Shown one piece after another: positions 8,945 to 16,676 of a DNA stretch of 39,455 nucleotides. Source of the DNA: Alteromonadaceae bacterium (GTDB lineage: Bacteria > Pseudomonadota > Gammaproteobacteria > Enterobacterales > Alteromonadaceae); assembly GCA_015487235.1 (NCBI GenBank), contig WFQC01000173.1:1-39455 (forward strand), given 5' to 3'. Position numbers and translations under genes: made by a program. The stretch's first letter is position 1; the number at the start of each line of letters is the position of its first letter. The notes beneath the pieces are model-generated. The model searched no databases and was not told where the DNA came from. It saw only the letters and a program-made list of their open reading frames with translations.

Positions 8945-10084
8945 TCAAGTAATAGGCGTATAAGTTTGTTGGTATTGCGCTAAAATTAACTGTTTTAGCT
9001 GACTGCCTTGCGCGGCTAAAAAAGGTAACATAGCGGTATTTTTTTGGTTATTATTTAATGACATTTTCATCATAAAAGCATCAATTTGTTGGGCAAACCA
9101 ATGATCTTGAGCAAATAAGCTAATCGCTCCCATGTCTTGATCATCATATAAAGATGAGGGTAATTTAGCGGAAAAACTTGCTAAGAGCAGGTTATTATTT
9201 CTATTTTCTAGAGTGAAAATAATATTTGCTAGCGCAAAAACCACATTAATATAAGGATTATAATCTTTACTTGCTGCCCCTAACCTGTGTTCGATTCTTG
9301 TGGTTTTATGCCAATGGTATTCATTAATTAAAGGCTGTTGGTATTGATCATATATCAGTGCTTTTTCGCCCATTTTTTGATTGTGTTTACCTAATTGACG
9401 GTATAACGCAATACTACCTTGATAACCACCAGAGATATCAATAGGTGAACATAACTCTGCCGCTAAACCATACTTCGTTTTTAAAGCAAAACGCTCAAAG
9501 GCTTCTTCTTCAGGTAAATAAAGTAAACAACAACCTAAGCTTGTTTGTAAAAAGCTATTTTGTAGCTGTATAGCAAAATCACCTTCAGCAAGCATATTAG
9601 TATGGCTTGCTTGATGAGTTAAGCTAACATTAAGTTGTATGGCATTAGGAATATGTACAGCGCGAGTGTCGTCAGTAAAAACATTTTGACAACCTGCGGC
9701 AAGTTTACCTTTATCACCCGCCCAAACTACCGGTTTTATCAGGGTTATAATATCGCCTTGCTTAGCAACAATATTGGCTAGGTTGTTCATAACAAAGAAC
9801 AAATTATGCGCTTCTTGCAGCGGCGTTTGTCCATTAAAGTGAGAAATATACTCCCACTGATTTTGCCAGTATTCGCTGACGAGTTTACCAGCAATACGGC
9901 GGCGAGCTAACCATTGATTAATAGTAGCTAAATCAACTACATGTGCTTGTTCGCCAGCAAAGCAACCTTCTAGCTCAAAGTGAATATGGGCTTGATAGCC
10001 CAATTGTGCCAAATAAGCCTGTTGAGATTCAATAATGCTGATCGCAAGGCTATTAATACGGTGCTGTAGTGTGGCTGAGTGCAT
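8945..10084 (-). CDS. Divergent glutamine-synthetase-fold protein next to ovoA
   Basis: I do not know an established name. The 379 residues carry signs of a glutamine synthetase catalytic domain. Near the start, FELEG (E37, E39) resembles the metal-binding EPE/EVE strand. ITLIKP (about 113-118) resembles the TFMPKP strand, and IQLNVSL (149-155) the strand around the active-site histidine. RIEHR (263-267) followed by NPYINVVFALANI (276-288) closely parallels the RIEVR...NPYL end of the GS active site. The GS beta-grasp N-terminal domain is not recognisable. Known GS-fold enzymes include gamma-glutamyl-amide and gamma-glutamyl-cysteine ligases, so ligation or gamma-glutamylation of an amine or thiol is plausible, but this is inference. 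It lies 22 bases after the GGDEF gene and 52 before ovoA on the same strand, which suggests co-transcription. ATG 10084 follows AAAGA. Confidence 0.7.
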   Translation of the reverse strand: MHSATLQHRINSLAISIIESQQAYLAQLGYQAHIHFELEGCFAGEQAHVVDLATINQWLARRRIAGKLVSEYWQNQWEYISHFNGQTPLQEAHNLFFVMNNLANIVAKQGDIITLIKPVVWAGDKGKLAAGCQNVFTDDTRAVHIPNAIQLNVSLTHQASHTNMLAEGDFAIQLQNSFLQTSLGCCLLYLPEEEAFERFALKTKYGLAAELCSPIDISGGYQGSIALYRQLGKHNQKMGEKALIYDQYQQPLINEYHWHKTTRIEHRLGAASKDYNPYINVVFALANIIFTLENRNNNLLLASFSAKLPSSLYDDQDMGAISLFAQDHWFAQQIDAFMMKMSLNNNQKNTAMLPFLAAQGSQLKQLILAQYQQTYTPIT

Positions 10085-10106
10085 TCTTTACAAAAACGGT
10101 ATAATT

Positions 10107-12008
10107 TTATTCATTATGCTCATCACCCTTATCTTTAATATCTTGATAAGTCACAATATTGTTTTTACCAATTTTTTTAGCATAATACAGGGCTTTATCT
10201 GCTTGCGTATAAAGATCAATACTGGTTTGAGCGTCAATATTAATACAAGCAATACCCATGCTTACTGTAACAGAATAGTGTTCACCCGTTTCGGTAGTAA
10301 AAACATGCTTAGCAATATTATCTAATATACGTTGGGCAATGCGTTTAGCTTCAGCAATATCAGCGTTAGGTAAAATACAGAAAAATTCTTCGCCGCCAAT
10401 ACGACCTACAATATCGTCTTTACGATGACTTTGTTGACAAATATTAGATATTTCTCGAATCACTTCATCACCAAAAGGATGTCCATGTTGATCATTGACT
10501 AGCTTGAAGTCATCTATATCGAGCAAAATAACCGACAAGTCACCTTGTTCACTAATGGTAGTTTCAATAATTTTGTCTAAAAATTCAAATACATATTTAC
10601 GGTTATATAAACCAGATAACGAATCTCGTCGAGAAATAGCTAATACCTTACGCGTATAACCCTGTTGAACAAACAAAAAAATCAATAAAACAATCGTGAC
10701 AAAAACGACAAAGGCTACCAAATAATATTGTTGTCTAATTTGTTGTTGCTGGTTTTCACTGAGCAGCGCTTGTACTTTAGCCCTTTGTTTAAGTAAGGCA
10801 ATTTCAGTATCGTTGCGTTCAACTTCAAGCATGGTGCGCACTTTTAACAAACGTTCTGTGGCATTTTTTTCAATCAAAGCGGTATATTTATCATGGTACT
10901 GGCGCATTAATTGGTAGGCTTTTGTGTCGTCTCCTAAAGCATGAGCAATGCTTGCCGCAATTTTTTCAACCCCTAACTGCCAGCGAGTGCCCATAAGTTC
11001 AGGCATACTTTTAAATATAGTCATTGCCTGATTATTTGCTTGTAGCGCTTCGTTGGGCTTGCCTAATCGCAGTAGACAAACAGCTTTTCGTTTATATAAT
11101 TCAGCATCATAATCTTTAGGGCCATGCAGCTTAAGGGCTTGTTCAATTATTGCTAAGGCCTTTTTACAACTACCTTGCTCGGCATAAGTCATGCCTAAAC
11201 CATAATGACCAAAGTATGATATTTCAGTGTTGGGCGTATAAGTAAGCTTATCAATATATAAATTAAATTTTTCGATGGCTAAATCATACTTTTTCCAATA
11301 GCGATACGTTGCAGCCATGCCATAAATAGCTTCAGCAATATGCGCTTTATAACTTAATGCTTCATAGGTTTGTAATGCTTTTTCATAATAATCGATAGAC
11401 TTATCATATTCTTTTAAATAGCCATAAATTGCACCGTAGGTTTCATTGATAATGGCAATTAAAAATTGATCATGTAAAGCGTAAGCATCAACATAGGCTT
11501 GTTGAATATCACTTAAAGAAGTTTCGTAAAACCCAAATAAACTGCGCGTATAGGCAAGCTCATTTTTAGCTAAAATATAAATGCGAGAAAGATCATGCTC
11601 TTTGGCCAGTTTAATAGCATGGGTTAACAAAGCAATAGAGCGCTCATATTGCCCTTCTCGTTGCGCCTTAAGGCCTGCATAAATGTAAAATTCGCCAGAA
11701 ATTTCTATGGGCGTATCAACAGAAATTAATTCTAGTCCTAACGCAACAGTTTGATTGAGTTTTTTATAAAAATACAACAAGTTTTCAGCTTGTGCTTTAA
11801 GCAAAAGAAATTGAATATATTCTTCGCTAGTTAAGCTATCGCGTTGTTGTTCAAAATCTTGTATTTTAAGATAGCTTTGCCAAGGTTCACGATTGATTTC
11901 ATCAATTGTTACAGGCATTTTATCTGACATCTGCGCATAGGCAGAACCCATAAATAACCAACATAATGTTAGAAAAACTGTCGATACTTTAATTATTTTT
12001 GCTTGCAC
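10107..12008 (-). CDS. Membrane diguanylate cyclase with periplasmic TPR sensor (GGDEF)
   Basis: It makes c-di-GMP from two GTP. A signal-like hydrophobic start (SAYAQ near residue 26) precedes a long helical region with TPR-like repeats (about 90-340), a coiled-coil stretch and one membrane segment (about 425-447). A cytoplasmic GGDEF domain ends the protein. The active site is GGEEF at 538-542, and the inhibitory site RxxD is intact (RKDD, 529-532), so product feedback is expected. The start is GTG at 12008, supported by AGGA six bases upstream. That site lies in a 12-base tandem repeat, so it is duplicated. No EAL or HD-GYP domain is seen. The gene is in a run with a glutaredoxin before it and the GS-like and ovoA genes after it. 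The sensed signal is unknown. Confidence 0.92.
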   Translation of the reverse strand: MQAKIIKVSTVFLTLCWLFMGSAYAQMSDKMPVTIDEINREPWQSYLKIQDFEQQRDSLTSEEYIQFLLLKAQAENLLYFYKKLNQTVALGLELISVDTPIEISGEFYIYAGLKAQREGQYERSIALLTHAIKLAKEHDLSRIYILAKNELAYTRSLFGFYETSLSDIQQAYVDAYALHDQFLIAIINETYGAIYGYLKEYDKSIDYYEKALQTYEALSYKAHIAEAIYGMAATYRYWKKYDLAIEKFNLYIDKLTYTPNTEISYFGHYGLGMTYAEQGSCKKALAIIEQALKLHGPKDYDAELYKRKAVCLLRLGKPNEALQANNQAMTIFKSMPELMGTRWQLGVEKIAASIAHALGDDTKAYQLMRQYHDKYTALIEKNATERLLKVRTMLEVERNDTEIALLKQRAKVQALLSENQQQQIRQQYYLVAFVVFVTIVLLIFLFVQQGYTRKVLAISRRDSLSGLYNRKYVFEFLDKIIETTISEQGDLSVILLDIDDFKLVNDQHGHPFGDEVIREISNICQQSHRKDDIVGRIGGEEFFCILPNADIAEAKRIAQRILDNIAKHVFTTETGEHYSVTVSMGIACINIDAQTSIDLYTQADKALYYAKKIGKNNIVTYQDIKDKGDEHNE

Positions 12009-12011
12009 ACT

Positions 12012-12035
12012 ACATCCTTGAAAACATCCTTGAAA
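12012..12035 (-). repeat. 12-base tandem repeat duplicating a Shine-Dalgarno sequence
   Basis: On the minus strand TTTCAAGGATGT occurs twice in a row just before the GTG start of the diguanylate cyclase gene. Each copy contains AAGGA, and only the proximal copy is at normal spacing. Slippage here would change the leader length by 12 bases. Confidence 0.85.
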
Positions 12036-12077
12036 GTACGAAAATACGCGTATTTATCTTCTCTATTCGTCAGTTTA

Positions 12078-12311
12078 TTAGAGCGCGTTATATAACTTTA
12101 AAAAACCTTTAGCAGAAAAGCCATTAAGAAATTGATCACCAACTTTAAGTACAGGCACACCTCGAAAGCCTATTTTTGCAAATTCTTTTTGCCCTTTAGG
12201 ACTTCTAACATCACATAAACGAAAAGCAATTTTCTGTTTTTCTAAGTACTTTCTAGCGGTATCACAATGAGAGCAATTTTTCATGCTGTATAACACAACG
12301 CGTTTCGCCAT
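12078..12311 (-). CDS. Glutaredoxin-like thiol-disulfide protein
   Basis: This is a small cytoplasmic thioredoxin-fold protein of 77 residues. The redox motif CSHC (C13, C16) stands after the first strand. The cis-proline segment GVPV and a glycine in the following turn (NGF) are the glutathione-binding positions of glutaredoxins. The length matches NrdH/GrxC-type proteins. It reduces disulfides or glutathione mixed disulfides; its partner is unknown. ATG 12311 has an AAGAAGAGA ribosome site. It heads a minus-strand run of four genes, with 69 bases before the GGDEF gene, so an independent transcript is possible. It is divergent from the cytochrome b561 gene. Confidence 0.88.
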   Translation of the reverse strand: MAKRVVLYSMKNCSHCDTARKYLEKQKIAFRLCDVRSPKGQKEFAKIGFRGVPVLKVGDQFLNGFSAKGFLKLYNAL

Positions 12312-12496
12312 ATTAATCTCTTCTTAGGTTAACATACCTTGAGGGTATCTGCTGTACTTATCAATAAAGCACAAAAAACAAAGGATATTATATCAAATAA
12401 TAACAAAATAGTGCGCCGTTAAGTAATGGCTTCTTTAAAAATTAATTATTGTAAATATGCTCGCTTTTAGTGACCTTAACTTTTATTATCTACACA

Positions 12497-12553
12497 TACA
12501 CCCATGATACTTCAAGATGCGAGTTTCTGGATGCTTGAGGTAACATGGGTATA
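12497..12553. repeat. Palindromic intergenic repeat, copy 1
   Basis: The ends ACCCATGATACTTCAAGATGC and GATGCTTGAGGTAACATGGGT are imperfect inverted repeats, about 57 bases in all. The element lies between the divergent glutaredoxin and cytochrome b561 genes. Two related copies are at about 24317 and 31476. It resembles a REP/MITE-like element without coding capacity. Confidence 0.8.
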
Positions 12554-12583
12554 GGTTAACAATAACAACAGAAAGGATGAGTC

Positions 12584-13315
12584 ATGCCAACTTCCATCAT
12601 TAAAACCTTTGTTTGGAGTCGAAAAATACGACTATTTCACTGGGTCAATGTGTTGACTATTTTTATCTTAATTATGATAGGTTCTGCAATTTATTTTGAT
12701 GATGCTTTAGGGTTGTCAAAAGACGGTAAAGTGCTGCTGAAAACATTACATGTGCTAACTGGTTATATTTTTGCGTTAAATTTACTAATCCGCTTTGTTG
12801 TTGGCTTTATTGGTACAGGTTATGAGCGCTGGTCACAAACACTACCTTTTAACTCAACATTTAAAGCAGAAGTGGCGCAGTTAAAGCAAAATAAAGATAA
12901 AGTCTTTGCGGGGCGCTCGCCTATTGGCAAATTAATGATCGCTGTTTTATTTGTCTTTATGACCATTCAAATGGTTTCAGGGTTAGTACTTGCTGGAACT
13001 GATATTTATTATCCGCCATTTGGCCAGCACTTTGCAAAAAGTGTTGCCCTTGATAAAAACAACTTGGCCGCAATAAAACCTTATTCAAAAGACAATATTG
13101 ATGAAAAAGCTTATAAAGCAATGCGTGAATTTAGAAGCCCTTTTATTGATGCGCATAAAAAAGCCTTTTATCTTTTATTGCTATTGATCCCTTTACATAT
13201 TGCTGCAGTTATTATGCTAGAACGCAAACAAAAAGCGTCTATTGTTTCGGCGATGATCCATGGCTATAAATATTTACCGAAAGAGTCCAAAGCTAACAAT
13301 GTTCGAGATAACTAA
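12584..13315 (+). CDS. Cytochrome b561-type membrane protein (di-haem b)
   Basis: An inner-membrane b-type cytochrome of the bacterial cytochrome b561 / Ni-Fe hydrogenase b-subunit family, carrying electrons between quinones and a periplasmic or membrane partner. Four hydrophobic segments are visible (about 17-38, 50-75, 123-145 and 195-215). Candidate haem ligands are the histidines in RLFHWVN, KTLHVLTGY and the last helix (IPLHIAA), with one more in the DAHKKAF region. The 243 residues fit the family. A perfect AAGGA stands before ATG 12584. The gene stands alone, with a terminator just downstream. No hydrogenase or c-type cytochrome gene is nearby, so the electron partner is not known. Confidence 0.88.
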   Translation: MPTSIIKTFVWSRKIRLFHWVNVLTIFILIMIGSAIYFDDALGLSKDGKVLLKTLHVLTGYIFALNLLIRFVVGFIGTGYERWSQTLPFNSTFKAEVAQLKQNKDKVFAGRSPIGKLMIAVLFVFMTIQMVSGLVLAGTDIYYPPFGQHFAKSVALDKNNLAAIKPYSKDNIDEKAYKAMREFRSPFIDAHKKAFYLLLLLIPLHIAAVIMLERKQKASIVSAMIHGYKYLPKESKANNVRDN

Positions 13316-13338
13316 TTTAAACAAATAGGCGTTAATTT

Positions 13339-13378
13339 ATAAGGCAGTATTACCAACAAAGACAATACTGCCTTATTT
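13339..13378. terminator. Rho-independent terminator after cytochrome b561
   Basis: ATAAGGCAGTATT and AATACTGCCTTAT form a perfect 13-base stem around a 12-base loop, followed by TTAC. It separates the cytochrome gene from the MipA cluster. The T run is short, so efficiency is uncertain. Confidence 0.75.
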
Positions 13379-13451
13379 ACGTATTGATATGTTTACTCGA
13401 TTCAGACAAACTAACCCCTAATAATTAATCAACAATACCATAGCCTTATCT

Positions 13452-14312
13452 ATGAATGCATTTGCGCTTCGCTTCGCCTTATATCTTTTAATTACTATAA
13501 ATTTGCTCGCCAACATTAGCAGTTATGCAGCCGAAGCTCCTATTCACAACACTAAAGAGATTAAAAATAATTTAGATGAAGATAATAGTTATTGGGAATT
13601 AGATTTAGGCTTTTCACTTGAGTTTAATAAAAACTATATTCGCGGCGTTAATGATAATAAAAATGGTGATTTAACGGCTATTGCCATCTTGTCTGGTGGT
13701 TATTATTATCGTGATTTTTTTGTTGAAGTTAGCCCGTTAATTGGTCGTCCTTTTACCTTAGGGTACAGTTTGCAGCGTACTCGCCACTTTGTGGTAAATA
13801 TTATTGCTGAGTCTTTATTTCAAGGCTTTGATCAAAGCACACAAAATCATGGTTCCCAATTAACCGGCATTAAAAAACGCAAAACCTCATTAGATGCAGG
13901 GCTTGAAGTTTATTATAGCCATCCTTATGGCGAAACTCGTTTTAGAGCACTTTATGATGTTTCAAATACCCATGATGGTTATGTGGTCGCTTTTGATCAT
14001 GCTTACCCACTTTTTATGAAACGTTGGACTATTTGGCCTTCTTACGGGGTAACCTGGTTAAGCGAAAATACTACCGACTACTATTTTGGTATTGATGAAA
14101 ATGAAGTAAAACCGAATCGACCTTTTTATCAACCTAGTAACTCTTTTACACATAAACTAAATTTATATATTGCTTATCAATACAATGCTCGTCTCTCTTT
14201 TATTGGTTATGGCGACTATATTTTGTTCAGTGGTAATATCAAAAATAGCCCGCTTGTAACTGAAACTAATAATAGCTACCGAATTGGCTTGGGGGTAATG
14301 TGGTCATTTTAA
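13452..14312 (+). CDS. MipA/OmpV family outer-membrane protein
   Basis: An outer-membrane beta-barrel of the MipA/OmpV family. An N-terminal signal peptide (hydrophobic about 5-22, cleavage near SSYAAEA) is followed by alternating aromatic strands. Typical MipA/OmpV features are GGYYYRDFFVEVSPLIG near the start, SLDAGLEVYYSHPYGE in the middle, and the final GLGVMWSF with a C-terminal phenylalanine. The 286 residues fit the family. The role in family members ranges from a murein-enzyme scaffold to osmotic or antibiotic responses and cannot be read here. The next gene overlaps its last 13 bases, so translation is coupled. No strong ribosome site precedes ATG 13452. Confidence 0.88.
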   Translation: MNAFALRFALYLLITINLLANISSYAAEAPIHNTKEIKNNLDEDNSYWELDLGFSLEFNKNYIRGVNDNKNGDLTAIAILSGGYYYRDFFVEVSPLIGRPFTLGYSLQRTRHFVVNIIAESLFQGFDQSTQNHGSQLTGIKKRKTSLDAGLEVYYSHPYGETRFRALYDVSNTHDGYVVAFDHAYPLFMKRWTIWPSYGVTWLSENTTDYYFGIDENEVKPNRPFYQPSNSFTHKLNLYIAYQYNARLSFIGYGDYILFSGNIKNSPLVTETNNSYRIGLGVMWSF

Positions 14313-14764
14313 CTCGGGGCTACATTAGCAAAGCAATACTGCTATTATTATGCTTGTTTGGCTTGTTATTGCCAAGCCATGCCGACACAGCTGTCGCGCC
14401 TAAAAAGCAAGAAAAAATCATTAAAATTGCCAGTATGGTGGCAAGCCCTAACAGCTGTAAACTTGAAGCCACTGAAGAATTTTGTGAAATGAAATTTCAT
14501 ATTCTTTGGGAAACTCCGACTATTGGAGATTACTGTTTACACAGTCCCAAAAGCACTCAACCATTACAATGCTGGTATCAGAAAAAACGAGGCAGTATAA
14601 AATTAGATTATTTTGCTCATATTTTAGAACCCGCCAAAGTTTATACGCTACTTGACGCAAAAGGTGACACCTTTATCGCTAGTGTCAGTGTGCCCGTTAC
14701 TGGTACCTTAAAGCAAAGACAACGCGCCCAACGTCGTCGTCGAGGCTTCTGGCGTATGTTCTAA
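14300..14764 (+). CDS. DUF3019 family exported protein
   Basis: A small exported protein of unknown function, 154 residues. A signal peptide (hydrophobic core about 10-24, end near SHADTA) precedes a compact domain with conserved cysteines (CKLEA, FCEM, YCLH, LQCWY), as in DUF3019. The tail is very basic (RQRAQRRRRGFW). The start is GTG at 14300, inside the mipA reading frame, with GGGGG just upstream. The overlap suggests coupled synthesis with MipA. From memory, MipA and DUF3019 genes often precede an OmpR-type regulator and kinase in Alteromonadales. Here two more envelope genes lie between. The family assignment is fairly firm and the function is unknown. Confidence 0.85.
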   Translation: MVILTRGYISKAILLLLCLFGLLLPSHADTAVAPKKQEKIIKIASMVASPNSCKLEATEEFCEMKFHILWETPTIGDYCLHSPKSTQPLQCWYQKKRGSIKLDYFAHILEPAKVYTLLDAKGDTFIASVSVPVTGTLKQRQRAQRRRRGFWRMF

Positions 14765-14897
14765 ATGACATAAATTTTTGACAACTTTTTACGCTTTTAA
14801 AATAGTCTCAACATATTGCGACATAAAGCTTAAAGAAAACCACAGCCTCTTTTTCTACTATAGCTTCGTAAACACAAACATGCTTATGGAGCACTTA

Positions 14898-15602
14898 ATG
14901 ATGAAAAAATTAACCTTATTACCCGCAGCTGTTCTTCTCGTATTATCAACAGCAAACCAAGCAGGAGAATATCCACAAAATCCTGTTGTAAGACCTTTAA
15001 CATTAAATCAAAGTACTATTGAATTAACCGGTGCGTATTTTTATGGCAAACAACATGATAATGATCATGACTCTATTCTTGCCGCCAATATGAGTTATGG
15101 GTTAACAGACAACCTACAATTGGCTTTAGATGGCATTACCTATAGTTTTTTAAAAAATAAACATTCAGGGTTAGAGCTCGCCGTAAAAGCAGGTCTTAGT
15201 GGTTATTATGATGATAAAAATGGTGATAATCTCGGCTTAGGCTTTAGTGTGTTAGGTAAGCAAATTATTAATAAAAATTTCGCTTTCACTTTTGGCGCTG
15301 GTTATACTCATTGGAATTTAGATAACTTAGCCGATCGCTCAGAATACGATTATTCTGTAGGCATGTTAATGAATATTGCCCCACAATTAACCTTAAGCGC
15401 GCAATATACCTACAGAGACTTAAAAGATTTTGCGCAAAGCCATGCTAACAGCACAACGGTTGGGTTAAACTACGCTATTGAGAAAAATATAGACTTAGGG
15501 TTAGTGGTAAGCTATTCAGATTATAATGAACAAACCAATAGTTACGCTTTATTGGAAACGCCAGAGGCAGCCACAGGGCTTTATATAAATTATCGCTTTT
15601 AA
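14898..15602 (+). CDS. Small outer-membrane beta-barrel protein, function unknown
   Basis: The frame is open from 14778, but the start is best placed at ATG 14898 (MMKKLTLLPAA). It has GGAG six bases upstream and opens directly into a signal peptide ending near ANQAGEY. The mature part of roughly 214 residues is built of amphipathic strands with many tyrosines, aspartates and glycines (LAANMSYGLTDNLQLALDG, GFSVLGKQI, FTFGAGYTHW). It ends in YINYRF, a typical C-terminal aromatic signal for outer-membrane insertion. I do not recognise a named family. It lies between DUF3019 and a lipoprotein, with a terminator after it, so it may belong to the same envelope-stress set. Confidence 0.75.
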   Translation: MMKKLTLLPAAVLLVLSTANQAGEYPQNPVVRPLTLNQSTIELTGAYFYGKQHDNDHDSILAANMSYGLTDNLQLALDGITYSFLKNKHSGLELAVKAGLSGYYDDKNGDNLGLGFSVLGKQIINKNFAFTFGAGYTHWNLDNLADRSEYDYSVGMLMNIAPQLTLSAQYTYRDLKDFAQSHANSTTVGLNYAIEKNIDLGLVVSYSDYNEQTNSYALLETPEAATGLYINYRF

Positions 15603-15615
15603 CTTTTTAAAACTG

Positions 15616-15656
15616 ATAAACAGAGGAAAACAATAAGTTTTTCTCTGTTTATTTAA
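15616..15656 (+). terminator. Rho-independent terminator after the barrel gene
   Basis: ATAAACAGAG and CTCTGTTTAT form a perfect ten-base stem, extended by a GAAAA/TTTTT section towards the loop, and followed by TTAAAT. It ends the MipA-DUF3019-barrel transcript. Confidence 0.8.
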
Positions 15657-15718
15657 ATAATTACAGTAGGCGCTCCTTTTTTTAAGGGGATAACCGCGAT
15701 CAAAACGCTTTTAGATTA

Positions 15719-15755
15719 AACAAAATTCAAACTCGAAAGGTCAATACGCCCTAAC
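15719..15755 (+). repeat. Upstream repeat element, copy A
   Basis: The core ACAAAATTCAAACTCGAAAG is followed by the related tail ACGCCCTA. The same 21-base core and tail recur at 16609, in front of the response regulator. This copy ends only a few bases before the lipoprotein start at 15758. It may be a shared promoter or operator sequence, or the end of a small mobile element. Confidence 0.75.
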
Positions 15756-15757
15756 TA

Positions 15758-16507
15758 ATGAAAAAATTTAATTACCTATTTATATACTTATACACCTTGT
15801 TATTACTGGGCTGTGCGTCTTTCCCTAATGACGATTTTACCTATTTCTCACAGAAAGCTGACTTTAATATTGCCCAAATTAGTGTCGATAAAATAAGTAT
15901 TATCGGCATACTTGATGACACTAAAACGCTATCAAGTAAGCAAAAGCAACAAGTGACACAGCAGGTATTTACTGCTTTTGCCAACAGGGTTGATGCTGAA
16001 AACTTAATTGATACTGAACAATTGGCCTTACAAATAGGAACCAATTATTATCATCAGCTAAAACAACTTGCTAATAACGAGAACTTTAATCAGTTTGCAC
16101 AACTCGCTTCTCAGTTAAAAACGACGCGCTATCTACTTATTATTCGCTTAACAAATAATACTGATCATGGGGCTCAACAACAATTAAATGGCTTTTTAGA
16201 TGACTGTGGCTATTATGGAAGAAGCATCGGTTTAACCATGAGAATCATTGATCGTACCAATGGTGCTGAAATTTGGGGAGGCCATCTCAATAAAAGTAAT
16301 AAAACCAATAATTGCCATAATGAAACTGTTTGGGGCAATAGCAACAACACTAATAACGAAAAAGAAAGCTTAGCATGGCTAGCAGCATTACTTGTTGTAT
16401 CAGCAATAACTACTGATGATACAAATAATAATCTGGGTGATTTAGATCCGTTATTTAGCGAAGTAATTAATAAATTTGCGCAAAGGCTGCCAAGCTTTTA
16501 TCATTAA
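15758..16507 (+). CDS. Lipoprotein, possibly CsgG/LpoB-like fold
   Basis: A signal peptide with a clear lipobox, LLLLGC (lipidated C19), shows membrane anchoring. The body of about 230 residues has an alternating strand-helix pattern: SIIGILDD, a helical AFANRVDAENLI, then YLLIIRL, LTMRIID and GAEIWGG. This is similar in outline to the nucleotide-binding-like fold of CsgG and LpoB lipoproteins, but the resemblance is weak and only an inference. It is asparagine-rich near 185-200. A hydrophobic AWLAALLVVSAI stretch lies near 208-219. The gene has its own upstream repeat (copy A) and is followed by the response regulator. Function not known. Confidence 0.75.
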   Translation: MKKFNYLFIYLYTLLLLGCASFPNDDFTYFSQKADFNIAQISVDKISIIGILDDTKTLSSKQKQQVTQQVFTAFANRVDAENLIDTEQLALQIGTNYYHQLKQLANNENFNQFAQLASQLKTTRYLLIIRLTNNTDHGAQQQLNGFLDDCGYYGRSIGLTMRIIDRTNGAEIWGGHLNKSNKTNNCHNETVWGNSNNTNNEKESLAWLAALLVVSAITTDDTNNNLGDLDPLFSEVINKFAQRLPSFYH

Positions 16508-16570
16508 TTTTTACATTTTATGTTAACTTTTAAACACTTTGCTAAAGCAAAAATTTGTTACACTATACGC

Positions 16571-16642
16571 TTAGGGTGTGTTTATCTTTGGAGTATGTTT
16601 TTAGGTTGAACAAAATTCAAACTCGAAAGATAAACGCCCTAG
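16571..16642 (+). repeat. Upstream repeat element, copy B, with inverted ends
   Basis: This copy has the same core (ACAAAATTCAAACTCGAAAG at 16610-16629) and tail (ACGCCCTA) as copy A. It also has an inverted partner, TTAGGGTGTGTTTATCTTT at 16571-16589, that pairs with AAAGATAAACGCCCTAG at 16626-16642. The 72-base unit is thus hairpin-like or MITE-like. It lies about 35 bases before the response regulator start. Confidence 0.7.
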
Positions 16643-16676
16643 TCTACTAGCGCATAATTGTATATAAGGACGTTTA

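Noticed and set aside
10035-10325. Plus-strand frame of 96 codons spanning the GS-like and GGDEF genes
   Set aside because: Composition is an antisense shadow of two well supported genes.
12497-12553. CRISPR-like repeats
   Set aside because: The three copies are dispersed over 19 kb, palindromic and without regular spacers.
14778-14897. Longer N-terminus of the barrel protein
   Set aside because: It would bury the signal peptide 40 residues in; ATG 14898 has GGAG at the right distance.
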